From Mesorhizobium zhangyense (GTDB lineage Bacteria > Pseudomonadota > Alphaproteobacteria > Rhizobiales > Rhizobiaceae): DNA of 64,000 bases. The translations under genes were made by a program, and so were the position numbers. The notes below the pieces were generated by a model. That model was not told where the DNA came from and ran no database searches. It saw only the letters and a list, made by a program, of their open reading frames with translations. This document shows, piece after piece, positions 35,425 to 47,285 of the stretch; position 1 is the stretch's first letter; every line of letters begins with the position of its first letter. The stretch spans positions 1 through 64,000 of the forward strand of contig NZ_JAAKZG010000010.1 of NCBI RefSeq assembly GCF_011045115.1. Reading direction: 5' to 3'.

Positions 35425-36081
35425 ATGAATCGCGGTCTGGTATTCAGTTTGGTTGGTGGCATCGGCTTGCTTGCCGGTGTAATATTTGTCGTCGCCAGCC
35501 CACCACAGGTTTCGCCTGAGGCAATCCAGTCTTCAGTTACGCGCACACCCGAGTTGCTGAGCCGTGCATGGCAGATGCCTGTGGCAGCTACCTTCAAACA
35601 CAGCGTAACGTGGCAATCCAATGCCTCTCGCTGCGGCCCTGCAAGCGTTGCAAATGCGTATCGTTCCCTTGGGGAGGAAGAGACTACCGAGGCAGAGGTC
35701 CTAGAAGGCACCGGCAAATGCTGGACCGGTTTTTGCATTATCGGCCTCACTCTCGATGAACTCACTGAGGTTGCGCAGCAACACACCGAGCGGAAGGTGT
35801 CAGTCATACGTGACATTACCGCCGCAGAATTCCGCGAGCATATGAAGCGCGCCAACGATCCAAACCGCCGGTACATCATCAACTTTGCCCGCGAAAAGAT
35901 TTTCGGTGCGGGTGCAGGCCACCACTCCCCGATCGGCGGATACCTGGAAGCCCAGGATATGGTTTTTGTCCTTGATGTGAATGAGAACTACAGGCCGTGG
36001 CTGGTCGAGACCGATCGATTGTTTGCAGCAATGGACACGCTCGACGGGGGTAAAAAGCGCGGATTGCTTCTCATCCAGTAG
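35425..36081 (+). CDS. Membrane-anchored phytochelatin-synthase-family cysteine protease
   Basis: A ~218-residue protein with an N-terminal membrane anchor or signal (LVFSLVGGIGLLAGVIFVVA). It is followed by a phytochelatin-synthase domain (papain-like): catalytic Cys in SNASRCGPASVANAYRSLG, His in GAGAGHHSPIGGYLEAQDM and Asp in VFVLDVNENYRPWLVETDRL. Plant enzymes make phytochelatins from glutathione; bacterial short forms mostly hydrolyse glutathione to gamma-glutamylcysteine. The anchor suggests action at or outside the inner membrane. ATG 35425 is preferred over 35389 because it begins directly at the hydrophobic segment. Confidence 0.85.
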   Translation: MNRGLVFSLVGGIGLLAGVIFVVASPPQVSPEAIQSSVTRTPELLSRAWQMPVAATFKHSVTWQSNASRCGPASVANAYRSLGEEETTEAEVLEGTGKCWTGFCIIGLTLDELTEVAQQHTERKVSVIRDITAAEFREHMKRANDPNRRYIINFAREKIFGAGAGHHSPIGGYLEAQDMVFVLDVNENYRPWLVETDRLFAAMDTLDGGKKRGLLLIQ

Positions 36082-36323
36082 CTCGAAGCGGCGCACGGTG
36101 GTGCCAGTTGGCTGTCTCGCTCGAGAGCTTGCCGCCACATCCCCTCGGCCCACACCAGCGTTTTTGACGGTAAAGCTGCGTAGCGCCCGGCTTTCAGTCT
36201 ACGGAGATACCGCTTTATCTGCTTATCGTTTTCAAGGCGGGCAAGTACCTACACGCCATTTTGATTACCGTCGGACAAAGCTGCGCGATAGGCTCCCTGA
36301 ACGCGGGATACAGGGAGGAAACG

Positions 36324-36950
36324 ATGAAAGCTTTGTCCATACTGTCTGTCTCCGCGCTGCTTGCATTTGTCGGCATCACCGCCACTGCTGCACAAAATGC
36401 CTCCATGACTTTCTTTGTAACCAGCCAAGGCCCAGGCGATGGGGCCAATCTGGGCGGGCTGGAAGGCGCCGACGCCCATTGTGGCTCCCTCGCTGAAGCT
36501 GCCGGCGTCACCGGCAAGACCTGGGCCGCATATCTCAGCACCAGCGAAACGAATGCACGCGACCGTATCGGAGCCGGGCCTTGGGTGAATTCCAAGGGTG
36601 AGACTATCGCTGAAAGCGTCGAAGCTCTGCACAGCGAGCAGAATGGAATCACGAAAGCAACGGCTCTCAACGAAAAGGGTGAGCAGGTGAACGGGCGCGG
36701 CGACACTCCGAATCGCCACGACATTCTTACGGGCTCGATGCCCGATGGCACTGCTCACGAGGCTACCTGCGAGAACTGGACCGCCAACGGACAGGGATCA
36801 GCGATGGTTGGACATCATGACCGTATGGGATTGGATGACTCCGCGCCAGCCAAGTCCTGGAACTCATCGCATCCATCGCGTGGTTGTAGTCAGACTGATC
36901 TGCAAGGCACAGGCGGTAGCGGTTTGTTCTACTGCTTCGCTACCCAATAG
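36324..36950 (+). CDS. Secreted lectin-like / DUF1554-type protein
   Basis: A 208-residue exported protein with a signal peptide (ALSILSVSALLAFVGITATAA). The mature part contains MTFFVTSQGPGDGANLGGLE, GADAHCGSLAEAAG, TWAAYLST and, near the end, SWNSSHPSRGCSQTDLQGTG and FYCFATQ. These are typical of proteins annotated as lectins or DUF1554 in proteobacteria, with a fold related to collagen endostatin domains. Conserved Cys residues likely form disulfides. The start has GGGAGG seven bases upstream. The ligand is unknown. Confidence 0.78.
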   Translation: MKALSILSVSALLAFVGITATAAQNASMTFFVTSQGPGDGANLGGLEGADAHCGSLAEAAGVTGKTWAAYLSTSETNARDRIGAGPWVNSKGETIAESVEALHSEQNGITKATALNEKGEQVNGRGDTPNRHDILTGSMPDGTAHEATCENWTANGQGSAMVGHHDRMGLDDSAPAKSWNSSHPSRGCSQTDLQGTGGSGLFYCFATQ

Positions 36951-36965
36951 GAACTGCAGCGGATC

Positions 36966-36997
36966 AAGCCGGGGACCGCTCGCTTTTTACCCGGCTT
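36966..36997. terminator. Hairpin between two convergent genes
   Basis: An inverted repeat (AAGCCGGG ... CCCGGCTT) with a 16-base loop containing a T-run lies between the lectin-like gene and the convergent transketolase-like gene, and may end transcription from one or both sides. Confidence 0.45.
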
Positions 36998-37039
36998 GGT
37001 GATGGTTTTGGCGTTGTCGGCATTTGCGCTCGGTGGCTC

Positions 37040-39427
37040 TTAGATGAACGCATGCCGAATGGGTCTGCCGGGCACGAGCATTTCGGCGGCTTTCATGATG
37101 CCTGCGGCATTTATACCATAATGCCTGTAGAGATCGGTGATTGTACCTGTCTGACCGAAATGCTCGACACCCAGCGACCGTGTGCGATGTCCGCGCACCG
37201 ACCCAAGCCATGCCAGGGTTGCCGGATGCCCGTCGAGTACGGTTATCAGGCCGCAGGGCTGTGGAACTTCTGCGAGCAGCTTTTCGACATGACTTTCGGC
37301 GGTGTTCAAGCCGCGTTCCCGCGCCCGCTGTGCTGCTGTCCAACCGGCATTCAGTCGATCCGCCGATGTCACCGACAATATACCGACATCCCGGCGATCC
37401 TCGGCCATCAGACCGGCCGCTTCTATGGCTTCCGGCGCGACCACGCCGGCGTAGGCGATGACGATTTCAGCGTTCGGCCCTGGCCGGCGGAGCCAGTAAC
37501 CACCTTTGATGATGTCGCGGGCGATGTTCTCGTCGACTTGCCGGCTTGGTTGATCGATCACGCGCGTAGACAGGCGCAGATAGACTGCTCCTCCGGTCTT
37601 GTCTCGAAGCCAACTGACCGGATCGGGCGCACCGTCGCCATTGCGCTGTATGTAGTCGAAGGCAAAACGCAACATGACGGCCAACTCGTCGACAAACGCA
37701 GGCTCGAAACAGGCAAGGCCGTCCTGAGCCATGCCAATCAGCGGCGTGGCTATGGATTGATGGGCACCGCCCTCCGGCGCAAGCGTCACACCCGATGGCG
37801 TTGCTGCAAGGATGAAACGGGCGTCCTGATAACAGGCGTAATTCAGGGCATCGAGGCCGCGCTCGATGAAAGGATCGTAAAGCGTTCCGACCGGCAAAAG
37901 CCGTTCGCCGAAGATGGAATGGGACAGCCCCAATGCCGACAGCGTCAGGAACAGGTTCATCTCCGCAATGCCAAGCTCCAGATGTTGGCCATTGGGCGAA
38001 AAATCCCAGTTGAAGGTCGACGGAATGCGTTCTTTCCTGAAGAGATCCGCGAGTTCCTCGCGCGCAAAGAGCCCTCTGCGGTTCACCCAGGCACCGAGAT
38101 TTGTCGAGACGGTGACATCGGGCGAAGTCGTGACAACCCTATTGGCAAAATTTGTGTTCTGCTTTGCAATGCCATGCATTAACAGCCCAAAGCCTTGTTG
38201 TGTGGACATGGACGGCGACAACTGGACTTCCAGCAGCTCGGGAACGTCTATCTTTGGTGCCGTGTAGCGGCGGGTGCCTTTCTGGTTGAATGGAACCTTC
38301 TCAAGGTATTTCCGCAACGCGCGCACATCCCCCTGGATACCCTCGGTAGGATCCCACTCGGTCCCTTCCCTGATCCCCATGGTATTGCGCAGTTCCGCCA
38401 TTTGGGTGGGCGTCATAAGCCCTGCGTGGTTGTCCTTGTGCCCGGCAAGCGGCAGCCCGAAGCCCTTGACCGTGTAGGCGATGAAACAGACGGGTCGATC
38501 GTGGGATGCCGCCGCCTCGAATGCTTTGAGCAGAAGCGGAAGGTCGTGACCGCCAAGATTGGTCATGAGCATTTGCAGTTCGGCATCAGTGCGGCGCTCG
38601 ATGAGGCTGCTTACCTCTCCCTGATCCCCGAGATCATCCATCAGTCGTCGACGCCAGGCGGCACCTCCCTGAAACGTCAGGGCGGAATAGAGCTGGTTCG
38701 GGCATTGATCGATCCAGCGTTTGAGCGCCTCGCCGCCCGGCTCAGTGAAAGCCGCCAATTGGCGTGACCCATATTTCAGGACAATGACGTCCCAGCCGAA
38801 ATTGCGGAAGATCGCCTCGAAACGCTCCCAAAGCCCCTCCCTCACCACAGCGTCAAGGCTCTGGCGATTGTAGTCGACGATCCACCAGGTGTTGCGAAGT
38901 CCATGCTTCCAACCTTCGAGAAGGGCCTCGAAGATGTTGCCCTCGTCCATCTCGGCATCGCCGAGCAACGCGACCATACGGCCTTCGGCATCGCTCTTCG
39001 ACCAGTTCTTCGCCGTCAGATAGTCCTGTATCAGGGAGGCAAAGAGTGTCTGGGCGACGCCCAAGCCAACGGACCCGGTCGAGAAATCGACATCGTCGAC
39101 ATCCTTGGTCCGCGACGGATAGGATTGTGCGCCTGAATAACCCCTGAAATTCTTCAGCTTCTCTAGGGTCTGATTGCCCAGCAGATACTGGATCGCGTGA
39201 AAAACCGGGCTTGCATGAGGTTTGACAGCGACCCGATCCTGCGGCTTTAGCACCGAGAAATACAAAGCGGTCATGATCGTCGCCAACGAGGCCGACGAGG
39301 CCTGATGCCCACCGACCTTCAAGCCATCGTCGTTCGGGCGAACATGATTGGCGTGATGGATCATCCAGCTCGAAAGCCAGAGCACCTTTCGCTCCAGCTC
39401 GGAAAGAATGGAAATCTCGTCTTTCAT
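37040..39427 (-). CDS. Transketolase-like enzyme of the homodimeric pyruvate dehydrogenase E1 type
   Basis: A 795-residue cytoplasmic thiamine-diphosphate enzyme. The TPP motif is GDAEMDEGNIFEALLEGWKH through NTWWIVDYNRQSLD, the N-terminal His region is DDGLKVGGHQASSASLATIM, and the central pyrimidine domain holds GQHLELGIAEMNLFLTLSAL. It is about 90 residues shorter than E. coli AceE (887). No E2 or E3 gene is near, so a classical complex role is doubtful; it may act on another 2-oxo acid. An Lrp-type regulator gene is divergent across 134 bases and probably controls it. Confidence 0.85.
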   Translation of the reverse strand: MKDEISILSELERKVLWLSSWMIHHANHVRPNDDGLKVGGHQASSASLATIMTALYFSVLKPQDRVAVKPHASPVFHAIQYLLGNQTLEKLKNFRGYSGAQSYPSRTKDVDDVDFSTGSVGLGVAQTLFASLIQDYLTAKNWSKSDAEGRMVALLGDAEMDEGNIFEALLEGWKHGLRNTWWIVDYNRQSLDAVVREGLWERFEAIFRNFGWDVIVLKYGSRQLAAFTEPGGEALKRWIDQCPNQLYSALTFQGGAAWRRRLMDDLGDQGEVSSLIERRTDAELQMLMTNLGGHDLPLLLKAFEAAASHDRPVCFIAYTVKGFGLPLAGHKDNHAGLMTPTQMAELRNTMGIREGTEWDPTEGIQGDVRALRKYLEKVPFNQKGTRRYTAPKIDVPELLEVQLSPSMSTQQGFGLLMHGIAKQNTNFANRVVTTSPDVTVSTNLGAWVNRRGLFAREELADLFRKERIPSTFNWDFSPNGQHLELGIAEMNLFLTLSALGLSHSIFGERLLPVGTLYDPFIERGLDALNYACYQDARFILAATPSGVTLAPEGGAHQSIATPLIGMAQDGLACFEPAFVDELAVMLRFAFDYIQRNGDGAPDPVSWLRDKTGGAVYLRLSTRVIDQPSRQVDENIARDIIKGGYWLRRPGPNAEIVIAYAGVVAPEAIEAAGLMAEDRRDVGILSVTSADRLNAGWTAAQRARERGLNTAESHVEKLLAEVPQPCGLITVLDGHPATLAWLGSVRGHRTRSLGVEHFGQTGTITDLYRHYGINAAGIMKAAEMLVPGRPIRHAFI

Positions 39428-39561
39428 GGCACTGCCTCCCCGTCACTGCCTCAAACGCTAGGCCGGATCGGTTGGCGTTTGCAGTCAAAATCACCTGCAT
39501 CTGGGGTTGATTTTGGTGGACATTCACCGAAAAAAGAAAACTAAAGGAGGATTCCGCCAAA

Positions 39562-40026
39562 ATGAGCACATTGGACCATATCGGGCGCAAGATCATCGCC
39601 GCCATTCAGAGTGATGGGCGTATCACAGTGCAGGAACTAGCCGACAAGGTGGGCTTGTCGGCCTCACCCTGCGCCCGCCGCGTGAAGATGATGGAGGATG
39701 AAGGCATCATCAAAGGCTACAGCGCCGTCATCGACCAGGCCAAGGTCGGGTTGCCGGTCAGCGCCTTTGCTTCCATCAAGCTCGAAAAGCAGCGGGAAGA
39801 CTATCTCGACCGTTTTGCGCAAGCCATCGCGCGGTGGCCGGAGGTCGTGGACTGCTATTTGATGACCGGGCAATACGACTATCTGATGCGCGTGGTCGTC
39901 GCGGATCTCGCCGCCTATGAACGGTTCCTCAAGACCAAGCTGACGCGGCTGGAAGGGGTGGCGTCGATCGAGACCAGCTTTGCGCTTGGCCAGACCAAAC
40001 GATCCGAAGTGTTGCCGGTCGAATGA
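39562..40026 (+). CDS. Lrp/AsnC-family transcriptional regulator
   Basis: A 154-residue regulator with an N-terminal winged helix (LDHIGRKIIAAIQSDGRITV, QELADKVGLSASPCARRVKM) and a C-terminal RAM ligand-binding domain (WPEVVDCYLMTGQYDYLMRV). The start has a strong AGGAGG site. It is transcribed away from the E1-like gene, the usual layout for a local regulator responding to an amino or 2-oxo acid. BkdR-like regulators show this arrangement with branched-chain oxo-acid genes. Confidence 0.92.
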   Translation: MSTLDHIGRKIIAAIQSDGRITVQELADKVGLSASPCARRVKMMEDEGIIKGYSAVIDQAKVGLPVSAFASIKLEKQREDYLDRFAQAIARWPEVVDCYLMTGQYDYLMRVVVADLAAYERFLKTKLTRLEGVASIETSFALGQTKRSEVLPVE

Positions 40027-40088
40027 ACCGTCAGCTCCTGCGTGCCTTTGTCCTTACGGCAGTAGAAGCGGCCGCCGGACAAAAACAA

Positions 40089-40793
40089 TCATATCAATCC
40101 GAGTTGCGTCGCTCGCGCCGTTGCCTGTGGGAGCGTTTCAGCATCGAGTGCTTTTCTTGCGTTGCTGATATGAAAGCAGACATTGGCGAATGACATATTC
40201 TCGATCATGGCGATCGCCTTCATTGTCTTTCCTTCCGCCGCCCATTTGAGACAAAGCGCTTGCTTTGCCGTCAATCTGACTTGGGTATGGGCCCTTGTTT
40301 CAATCGTCTGGTGTTCCAAACGCGCGTGAAGGTGCGCAACCGCGGTGGCTGCTGCAATCGGATCGATATCCTCTTCGAGGCACACTACTTTTTTGTTGGA
40401 CGCCAGCGTTAGAATTGACACATGCCCAAATGCAGTACGAACCGGAATTGAAATCCCGGATCTGATACCAAACGCTGTTGCTTCGGCATAAAAACGACCG
40501 ACGGCTCTGGATCCAGTGGGTCTCCGATCATCCGCGGCCCAGTCGAACGCTTCCATTTTGAGTCGTGCAGCCGCAATTATGGGATCGATCCTGGCGTAAT
40601 CCCGCGAAACGTATCTGGCTTGCCACTCTGCCGGGTAGTTGGAAACAACGACCATCCTGACAGGCTGGATATGCATGAAGGCGTAGAAATCGAAACCAAG
40701 TTCCTGAACGAGACCCACGAGGGCTTTCTTCAACGTAACCTCGTCTTGGGCGACAGCTATGATGTCAGTGAGCCTCTGAAACCATATCTTCAA
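40089..40793 (-). CDS. traR: TraR-like LuxR-family activator of conjugation
   Basis: A 234-residue regulator aligned end to end with Agrobacterium TraR. The N-terminal autoinducer domain keeps the ligand-pocket pattern (NYPAEWQARYVSRDYARIDP, FDWAADD, FGIRSGISIPVRTAFGHVSI). The C-terminal helix-turn-helix is LTAKQALCLKWAAEGKTMKA with MSFANVCFHISNARKAL. A TTG start at 40793 is used, backed by GGGGAG eight bases upstream and by alignment to the TraR N-terminus. In Ti plasmids TraR with 3-oxo-octanoyl-homoserine lactone turns on tra and trb genes. No TraM antiactivator gene was found beside it. Confidence 0.85.
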   Translation of the reverse strand: MKIWFQRLTDIIAVAQDEVTLKKALVGLVQELGFDFYAFMHIQPVRMVVVSNYPAEWQARYVSRDYARIDPIIAAARLKMEAFDWAADDRRPTGSRAVGRFYAEATAFGIRSGISIPVRTAFGHVSILTLASNKKVVCLEEDIDPIAAATAVAHLHARLEHQTIETRAHTQVRLTAKQALCLKWAAEGKTMKAIAMIENMSFANVCFHISNARKALDAETLPQATARATQLGLI

Positions 40794-40911
40794 ACCTCAA
40801 CTCCCCTGGCCCACTTCTCCCCACTGTCATTCCTGGCTAGGGCACGAACCAGTGTTTTGCCGCGTGGCTTGAACGCATCCCGAACAATGCAACAGGCTGC
40901 GTGTACCTATC

Positions 40912-41005
40912 TTAAGAGGTAGGAACTGGCTTATTCGATACCCAAATTCCGGTATTGACCGCGTCAAATCTGTAGCCGGTGCGCATTTCCAGAGCGGGCG
41001 TTCGG
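40912..41005 (-). pseudogene. trbI-like 3'-end fragment
   Basis: Read on the minus strand, this stretch encodes PALEMRTGYRFDAVNTGIWV and then stops. The first 13 residues match the C-terminus of TrbI at 43976 (PTLEIRPGYKFNV). Upstream the frame decays. It is a remnant of a second trbI or VirB10 tail, sitting between traR and the ftsK-like gene. Confidence 0.55.
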
Positions 41006-41170
41006 TGAGAAAAGCACAGGATTCTGACCGAAGTTGATCGAGCTGCCACCTCGGCGACACAGCCGCGTGCCGAATCAGCTATGCTCGTTGGCCCCTCTTC
41101 AACGTACGAACTAGTCTATCCGCTCAGCAGCCGAAGCTCGACGCAGCAAGAAGCTCGAGCCTCAACTCGC

Positions 41171-43786
<2,616 letters not shown>

Positions 43787-43975
43787 GACTCGCCGGTTGA
43801 ACGTCTCCTGAGCAATAGGAACCGATGGTTAACAGGCTCTTTCGATGGGTGGCTATCGGCATGATGTGCCGATCCATCAACTATCTCTGCTGCGCCGAAC
43901 GCCCCACGCGGCAGTGCAGGCGACGAGGTGAGCGCAACTGTCGCGGCTGCAAGTATTTGGAACATATGGCCGCGT

Positions 43976-45286
43976 TCAGTCTGCGTAGCTGCCCGGAAAC
44001 ACGATGTCCTGATCGACGAGGACATTGAACTTGTAGCCTGGCCGTATCTCCAGGGTGGGCTGAACGTCCATGTTGCGCTGGATCGTGCGGTCGGCAACCC
44101 GGCCGAAGGTCTCGGCGAAATTTCTTCTGGCGGCATCCTCGGCACCGTTCGCGGAGCCAAAAGCATAGCGATCTTGTGGTATCGCCATGTCTACACCCGC
44201 ACCGATGATGGCGATCAGGATTGCCGAACCGAATGTCTGCAGCCATTTGCGGTCAACCTTGTCACGCAAGCCCCCATAACCCTGTCCGTCGGTTCCGGCC
44301 ATACCGCCGATCTGCAGGGTAGAGCCGTTGGGGAAGATGATGTCTGTCCATACGACGAGTACACGATTCTGGCCAAACGCGACCTTGCTGTCGTAGCGGC
44401 CGAACAGCTTCGTGCCCTGTGGGATCAAGAGACGATGACCGGTCGCCGAATCGAAAACGTTCTGACTGACCTGGGCAGTGATCCGGCCGGGAAGGTCTGA
44501 ATTGATGCCGGTGATCAGGCTTGCCGGAATGACCGAGCCTCGCTTCAGTTCATAGGACGATTGTTGCGCCACGACGCGATTTGGCAGGTAGCCAAGCTCG
44601 TTGATGTCGGTGTTGAAAAAATCTTTCTTTGAATTTTGTCCGTTTGGATCGAGGTCCTGACCCGCTAGTCCGGCCCGCAGAGCAGCTGCGTAGAGATCGG
44701 TGGCTGATCCCGGCTGCCTGTCTTGCACCGACGGCGCACTGCCTGAATTGTTGGTTGATTGCATCCTGCCGTCAAGCTTGCTCCTGTCGACGGCAATAGG
44801 CGCGTCATAGGCGGCATCATTTGCCTGCAACCTCGCCATTTGCTGGCGGTGGCGTTCACGCAGATATTGCTCCTGCTGCTCGCGCTCAAGGCGAGCTCGC
44901 CAAATCTCTTCCGGCTCCAACTCGGAATTCTTCTCGGGATGCGCCGCTCCTGGTTGCGGCGCGAAGGGATTATCTTCAGGCAGCTCACCCGCCGTCTCAA
45001 CTGGAGTTGGTTGGAAGGTCATTGCGGGCTGCGGCTCGCCGATGATGCCGTCCGAGATTCCGCGCTTCAATTGGTCGGCATAGGTAGAGGCGAGATTGCC
45101 GGAACTCTCACCAATTGAAGGACCGCTACGGAAATAGAGGCCGCGCGAGGTCAGTCCATAGAAGATCACCGCCAGGAAGACCACAGTCAGTGCGATCACC
45201 AGGATGATCGGCAAACGGTTGATCCGCCGGATGCCTGCGCCAGTTCCGTCGCTAGGCCCGGCACCAAGTTTGAGGGATTGCACCAT
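43976..45286 (-). CDS. trbI: TrbI, type IV secretion channel protein (VirB10-like)
   Basis: A 436-residue inner-membrane-anchored protein that spans the periplasm and contributes to the outer-membrane core of the mating channel. One N-terminal helix (LPIILVIALTVVFLAVIFYG) is followed by a Pro-rich region and a C-terminal VirB10 beta-barrel domain (LKRGSVIPASLITGINSDLP, LLIPQGTKLFGRYDSKVAFG). It ends the trb operon, 12 bases after trbH. Confidence 0.95.
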   Translation of the reverse strand: MVQSLKLGAGPSDGTGAGIRRINRLPIILVIALTVVFLAVIFYGLTSRGLYFRSGPSIGESSGNLASTYADQLKRGISDGIIGEPQPAMTFQPTPVETAGELPEDNPFAPQPGAAHPEKNSELEPEEIWRARLEREQQEQYLRERHRQQMARLQANDAAYDAPIAVDRSKLDGRMQSTNNSGSAPSVQDRQPGSATDLYAAALRAGLAGQDLDPNGQNSKKDFFNTDINELGYLPNRVVAQQSSYELKRGSVIPASLITGINSDLPGRITAQVSQNVFDSATGHRLLIPQGTKLFGRYDSKVAFGQNRVLVVWTDIIFPNGSTLQIGGMAGTDGQGYGGLRDKVDRKWLQTFGSAILIAIIGAGVDMAIPQDRYAFGSANGAEDAARRNFAETFGRVADRTIQRNMDVQPTLEIRPGYKFNVLVDQDIVFPGSYAD

Positions 45287-45298
45287 GACCGCTCTCCC

Positions 45299-45751
45299 TT
45301 ATCCTCGACGCATGACTGAAAGTGGGCTTGCGGGTGATGCCCCCGTCGCGGTGACGGAGTAGGCGCGGGCGATCTCGAGGTCGTTCGTCGACAGGCGTGC
45401 CAATATCTGGCCCTCGAACGGATCGATCACATAGGCGAGCGACATAAGTTGCACTTTTTCGCCGGTGGCCTGGTCGGTTACGACTGCATAGCCTCGACCT
45501 TGCAGTGCGGCCGCGAGTGCTTGCCCGAAGGGCGAGCCGTCCTGCTTGAGCGCAACTGTGGCTGTTCCCGGTCCAATTTGCTCGGAAAGGCGGCCAACCA
45601 TGTCGTTTGCGATGGCATCTGCCGACTGTCCGGCGATACTGGCCGGGGCTTTGCTTGCGACCAACCCGTCGGTACCAAGAGCTTGGCAGCCGGAAAGAAG
45701 GAGGACAAGAAGAGATGCCGCGACGGCATGGTACAATGCGACAAACGGCAT
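45299..45751 (-). CDS. trbH: TrbH, conjugation lipoprotein
   Basis: A 150-residue outer-membrane-associated protein with a lipoprotein signal ([18 protein letters not shown], lipobox LLSGC). The Ti-plasmid TrbH fits in length, position and text ([33 protein letters not shown]). The start ATG at 45751 overlaps the trbG stop by one base. It probably assists assembly of the outer part of the channel. Confidence 0.88.
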   Translation of the reverse strand: MPFVALYHAVAASLLVLLLSGCQALGTDGLVASKAPASIAGQSADAIANDMVGRLSEQIGPGTATVALKQDGSPFGQALAAALQGRGYAVVTDQATGEKVQLMSLAYVIDPFEGQILARLSTNDLEIARAYSVTATGASPASPLSVMRRG

Positions 45752-46599
45752 CACTGGCCTCCCCGTCTGATCGTCACTTTTTCCTGTGTTCGTCCAGTGC
45801 CGGAAACGAGGACAGCGCGATCGACGTCGTAGTCGACGATCATCATGTCGCCCTTCATACGGTAGTTGACGATGCGGTTTTCCCCTCCCGAAACGACGAA
45901 CAGCACAGGAGCGTCCTGCCCGGAAATCGACCGCGGGAACTGGATGTAGGTTTTTGCCCCGTCACCATAGACGCGTGCGGGGCGCCAGCGGGCTTTGCCG
46001 GACACCGAGTAACCGAAATTCAGCCGCTCGGCTGGGACACCTGCACCTGGAATCGTATTGGCTTCGAGCCGTGCATTGATGTCTGCAAGCTTGGCCGAGA
46101 TATCATCCGGATATTCGAAGCCAATACGAGCCATGTAATTTGTCGAATGGGATTTGAGCTGGATGTGATAGGTGCGCAGTGACGTTGTCACCACCATCGA
46201 GGTGACAAGACCCGGCTCGGACGGCTTGACGATCAAATGGGTAGCCTGCCGGTTGACCGGACCCGAGGTGGCCGGCTCCACTTTCCAGCGCACTGTGTCT
46301 CCAACCAGCACGTCACGAACCACCTCCCCGGCCTGCAGCTCGATGTCGCAAACCTGCAGTGGGGAGCAGACCACCGACGGCTGGACCTCGCCGAACAGGT
46401 AGATAACCTTGCCATCGGAACCCTTGGTCACGAGCCCCCTGCTGCCGCGCCATTGGTCAGAAATATCAGTACCCCTCACTTCATTTGCGCTCATGTCCCG
46501 CGCGAAGGCGTTCGGCGGCGTCAGGGCGGAAACTGAGAAAACGGCGAACAGCAGCGCGGCCCGCGATATTCTGGTTCTGATGTTCATATGCAGGGTCAT
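45751..46599 (-). CDS. trbG: TrbG, type IV secretion channel protein (VirB9-like)
   Basis: A ~282-residue periplasmic protein with a signal peptide ([20 protein letters not shown]) and a CagX/VirB9 domain ([40 protein letters not shown]). It pairs with TrbI and TrbH in the outer-membrane core. ATG 46599 is chosen; a TTG at 46608 overlapping the trbF stop is possible. Confidence 0.94.
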   Translation of the reverse strand: MTLHMNIRTRISRAALLFAVFSVSALTPPNAFARDMSANEVRGTDISDQWRGSRGLVTKGSDGKVIYLFGEVQPSVVCSPLQVCDIELQAGEVVRDVLVGDTVRWKVEPATSGPVNRQATHLIVKPSEPGLVTSMVVTTSLRTYHIQLKSHSTNYMARIGFEYPDDISAKLADINARLEANTIPGAGVPAERLNFGYSVSGKARWRPARVYGDGAKTYIQFPRSISGQDAPVLFVVSGGENRIVNYRMKGDMMIVDYDVDRAVLVSGTGRTQEKVTIRRGGQ

Positions 46600-46604
46600 G
46601 CCTT

Positions 46605-47267
46605 TCAAAGCTGTGCGGTCCAGTCGAAGTCGTGCAGATAGAGGCCGATTGGATTGAGACGGATCACGCTCTCGTCCTGGGGGGCGCTCAGCGTGACGGT
46701 GGCAATGCCGCGGAAACGCCTGACCGCGGTTTCCTTACCCTTCCTGTCGCGCTCGAACTCGGTCCAGTCGATCTGCCAGGATTGCGGGGAGAGAGCGACG
46801 ATGTTGTTGACCTCGATGGCTATCGTGGCGTTCTTCGACTTCTCGAATGGCGAGTTCGACCGGAACCAGGCATTGATCTTCTCGGTTCCCGGATCCGATG
46901 TTCTCAAAAGGGCGTAAGTCCGGTCGATATATTGCTTCTGAACGACAGCGTCGGGACTAACGCTGCGGAAATTCGAAACGAAACTTCCCAGCGTCGCACG
47001 TACAACGCGCGGATCGGCATATTCTATCTGTTGTGGGACTCCCACGCTTGCAGCAGTACCGAGCTTGTCGACCTCGACGATGTAGGGGACGAGCTTGACC
47101 TGGGTACTCTGGAACAATCCGTAACCGAAGCCGATGACTGCCATCAGCATGCCGGTTATGCCGACAATGCGCCAGGCTGCGGCCGCCCTCACATAGGATC
47201 CATATCGCTCGTTCCACTCCTGGCGAGCAGCAATATAGGGATTTTCAGTCGGTTTACGTGCTGCCAT
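46605..47267 (-). CDS. trbF: TrbF, type IV secretion inner-membrane protein (VirB8-like)
   Basis: A 220-residue bitopic protein with one helix ([20 protein letters not shown]) and a periplasmic VirB8-type NTF2-like domain. The start ATG 47267 begins [20 protein letters not shown], as in Ti TrbF; an upstream TTG at 47285 is less likely. It links inner-membrane and core parts of the channel. Confidence 0.93.
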   Translation of the reverse strand: MAARKPTENPYIAARQEWNERYGSYVRAAAAWRIVGITGMLMAVIGFGYGLFQSTQVKLVPYIVEVDKLGTAASVGVPQQIEYADPRVVRATLGSFVSNFRSVSPDAVVQKQYIDRTYALLRTSDPGTEKINAWFRSNSPFEKSKNATIAIEVNNIVALSPQSWQIDWTEFERDRKGKETAVRRFRGIATVTLSAPQDESVIRLNPIGLYLHDFDWTAQL

Positions 47268-47285
47268 GCCTTGGCGTTCTCCCAA

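Noticed and set aside
37052..38182. 376-codon frame on the plus strand
   Set aside because: Antisense shadow of the transketolase-like gene; composition and lack of motifs argue against a real gene.
40827..41060. 77-codon minus-strand frame upstream of traR, checked as a possible traM
   Set aside because: No resemblance to TraM and no ribosome-binding site; the trbI-like remnant lies in a different frame of the same stretch.
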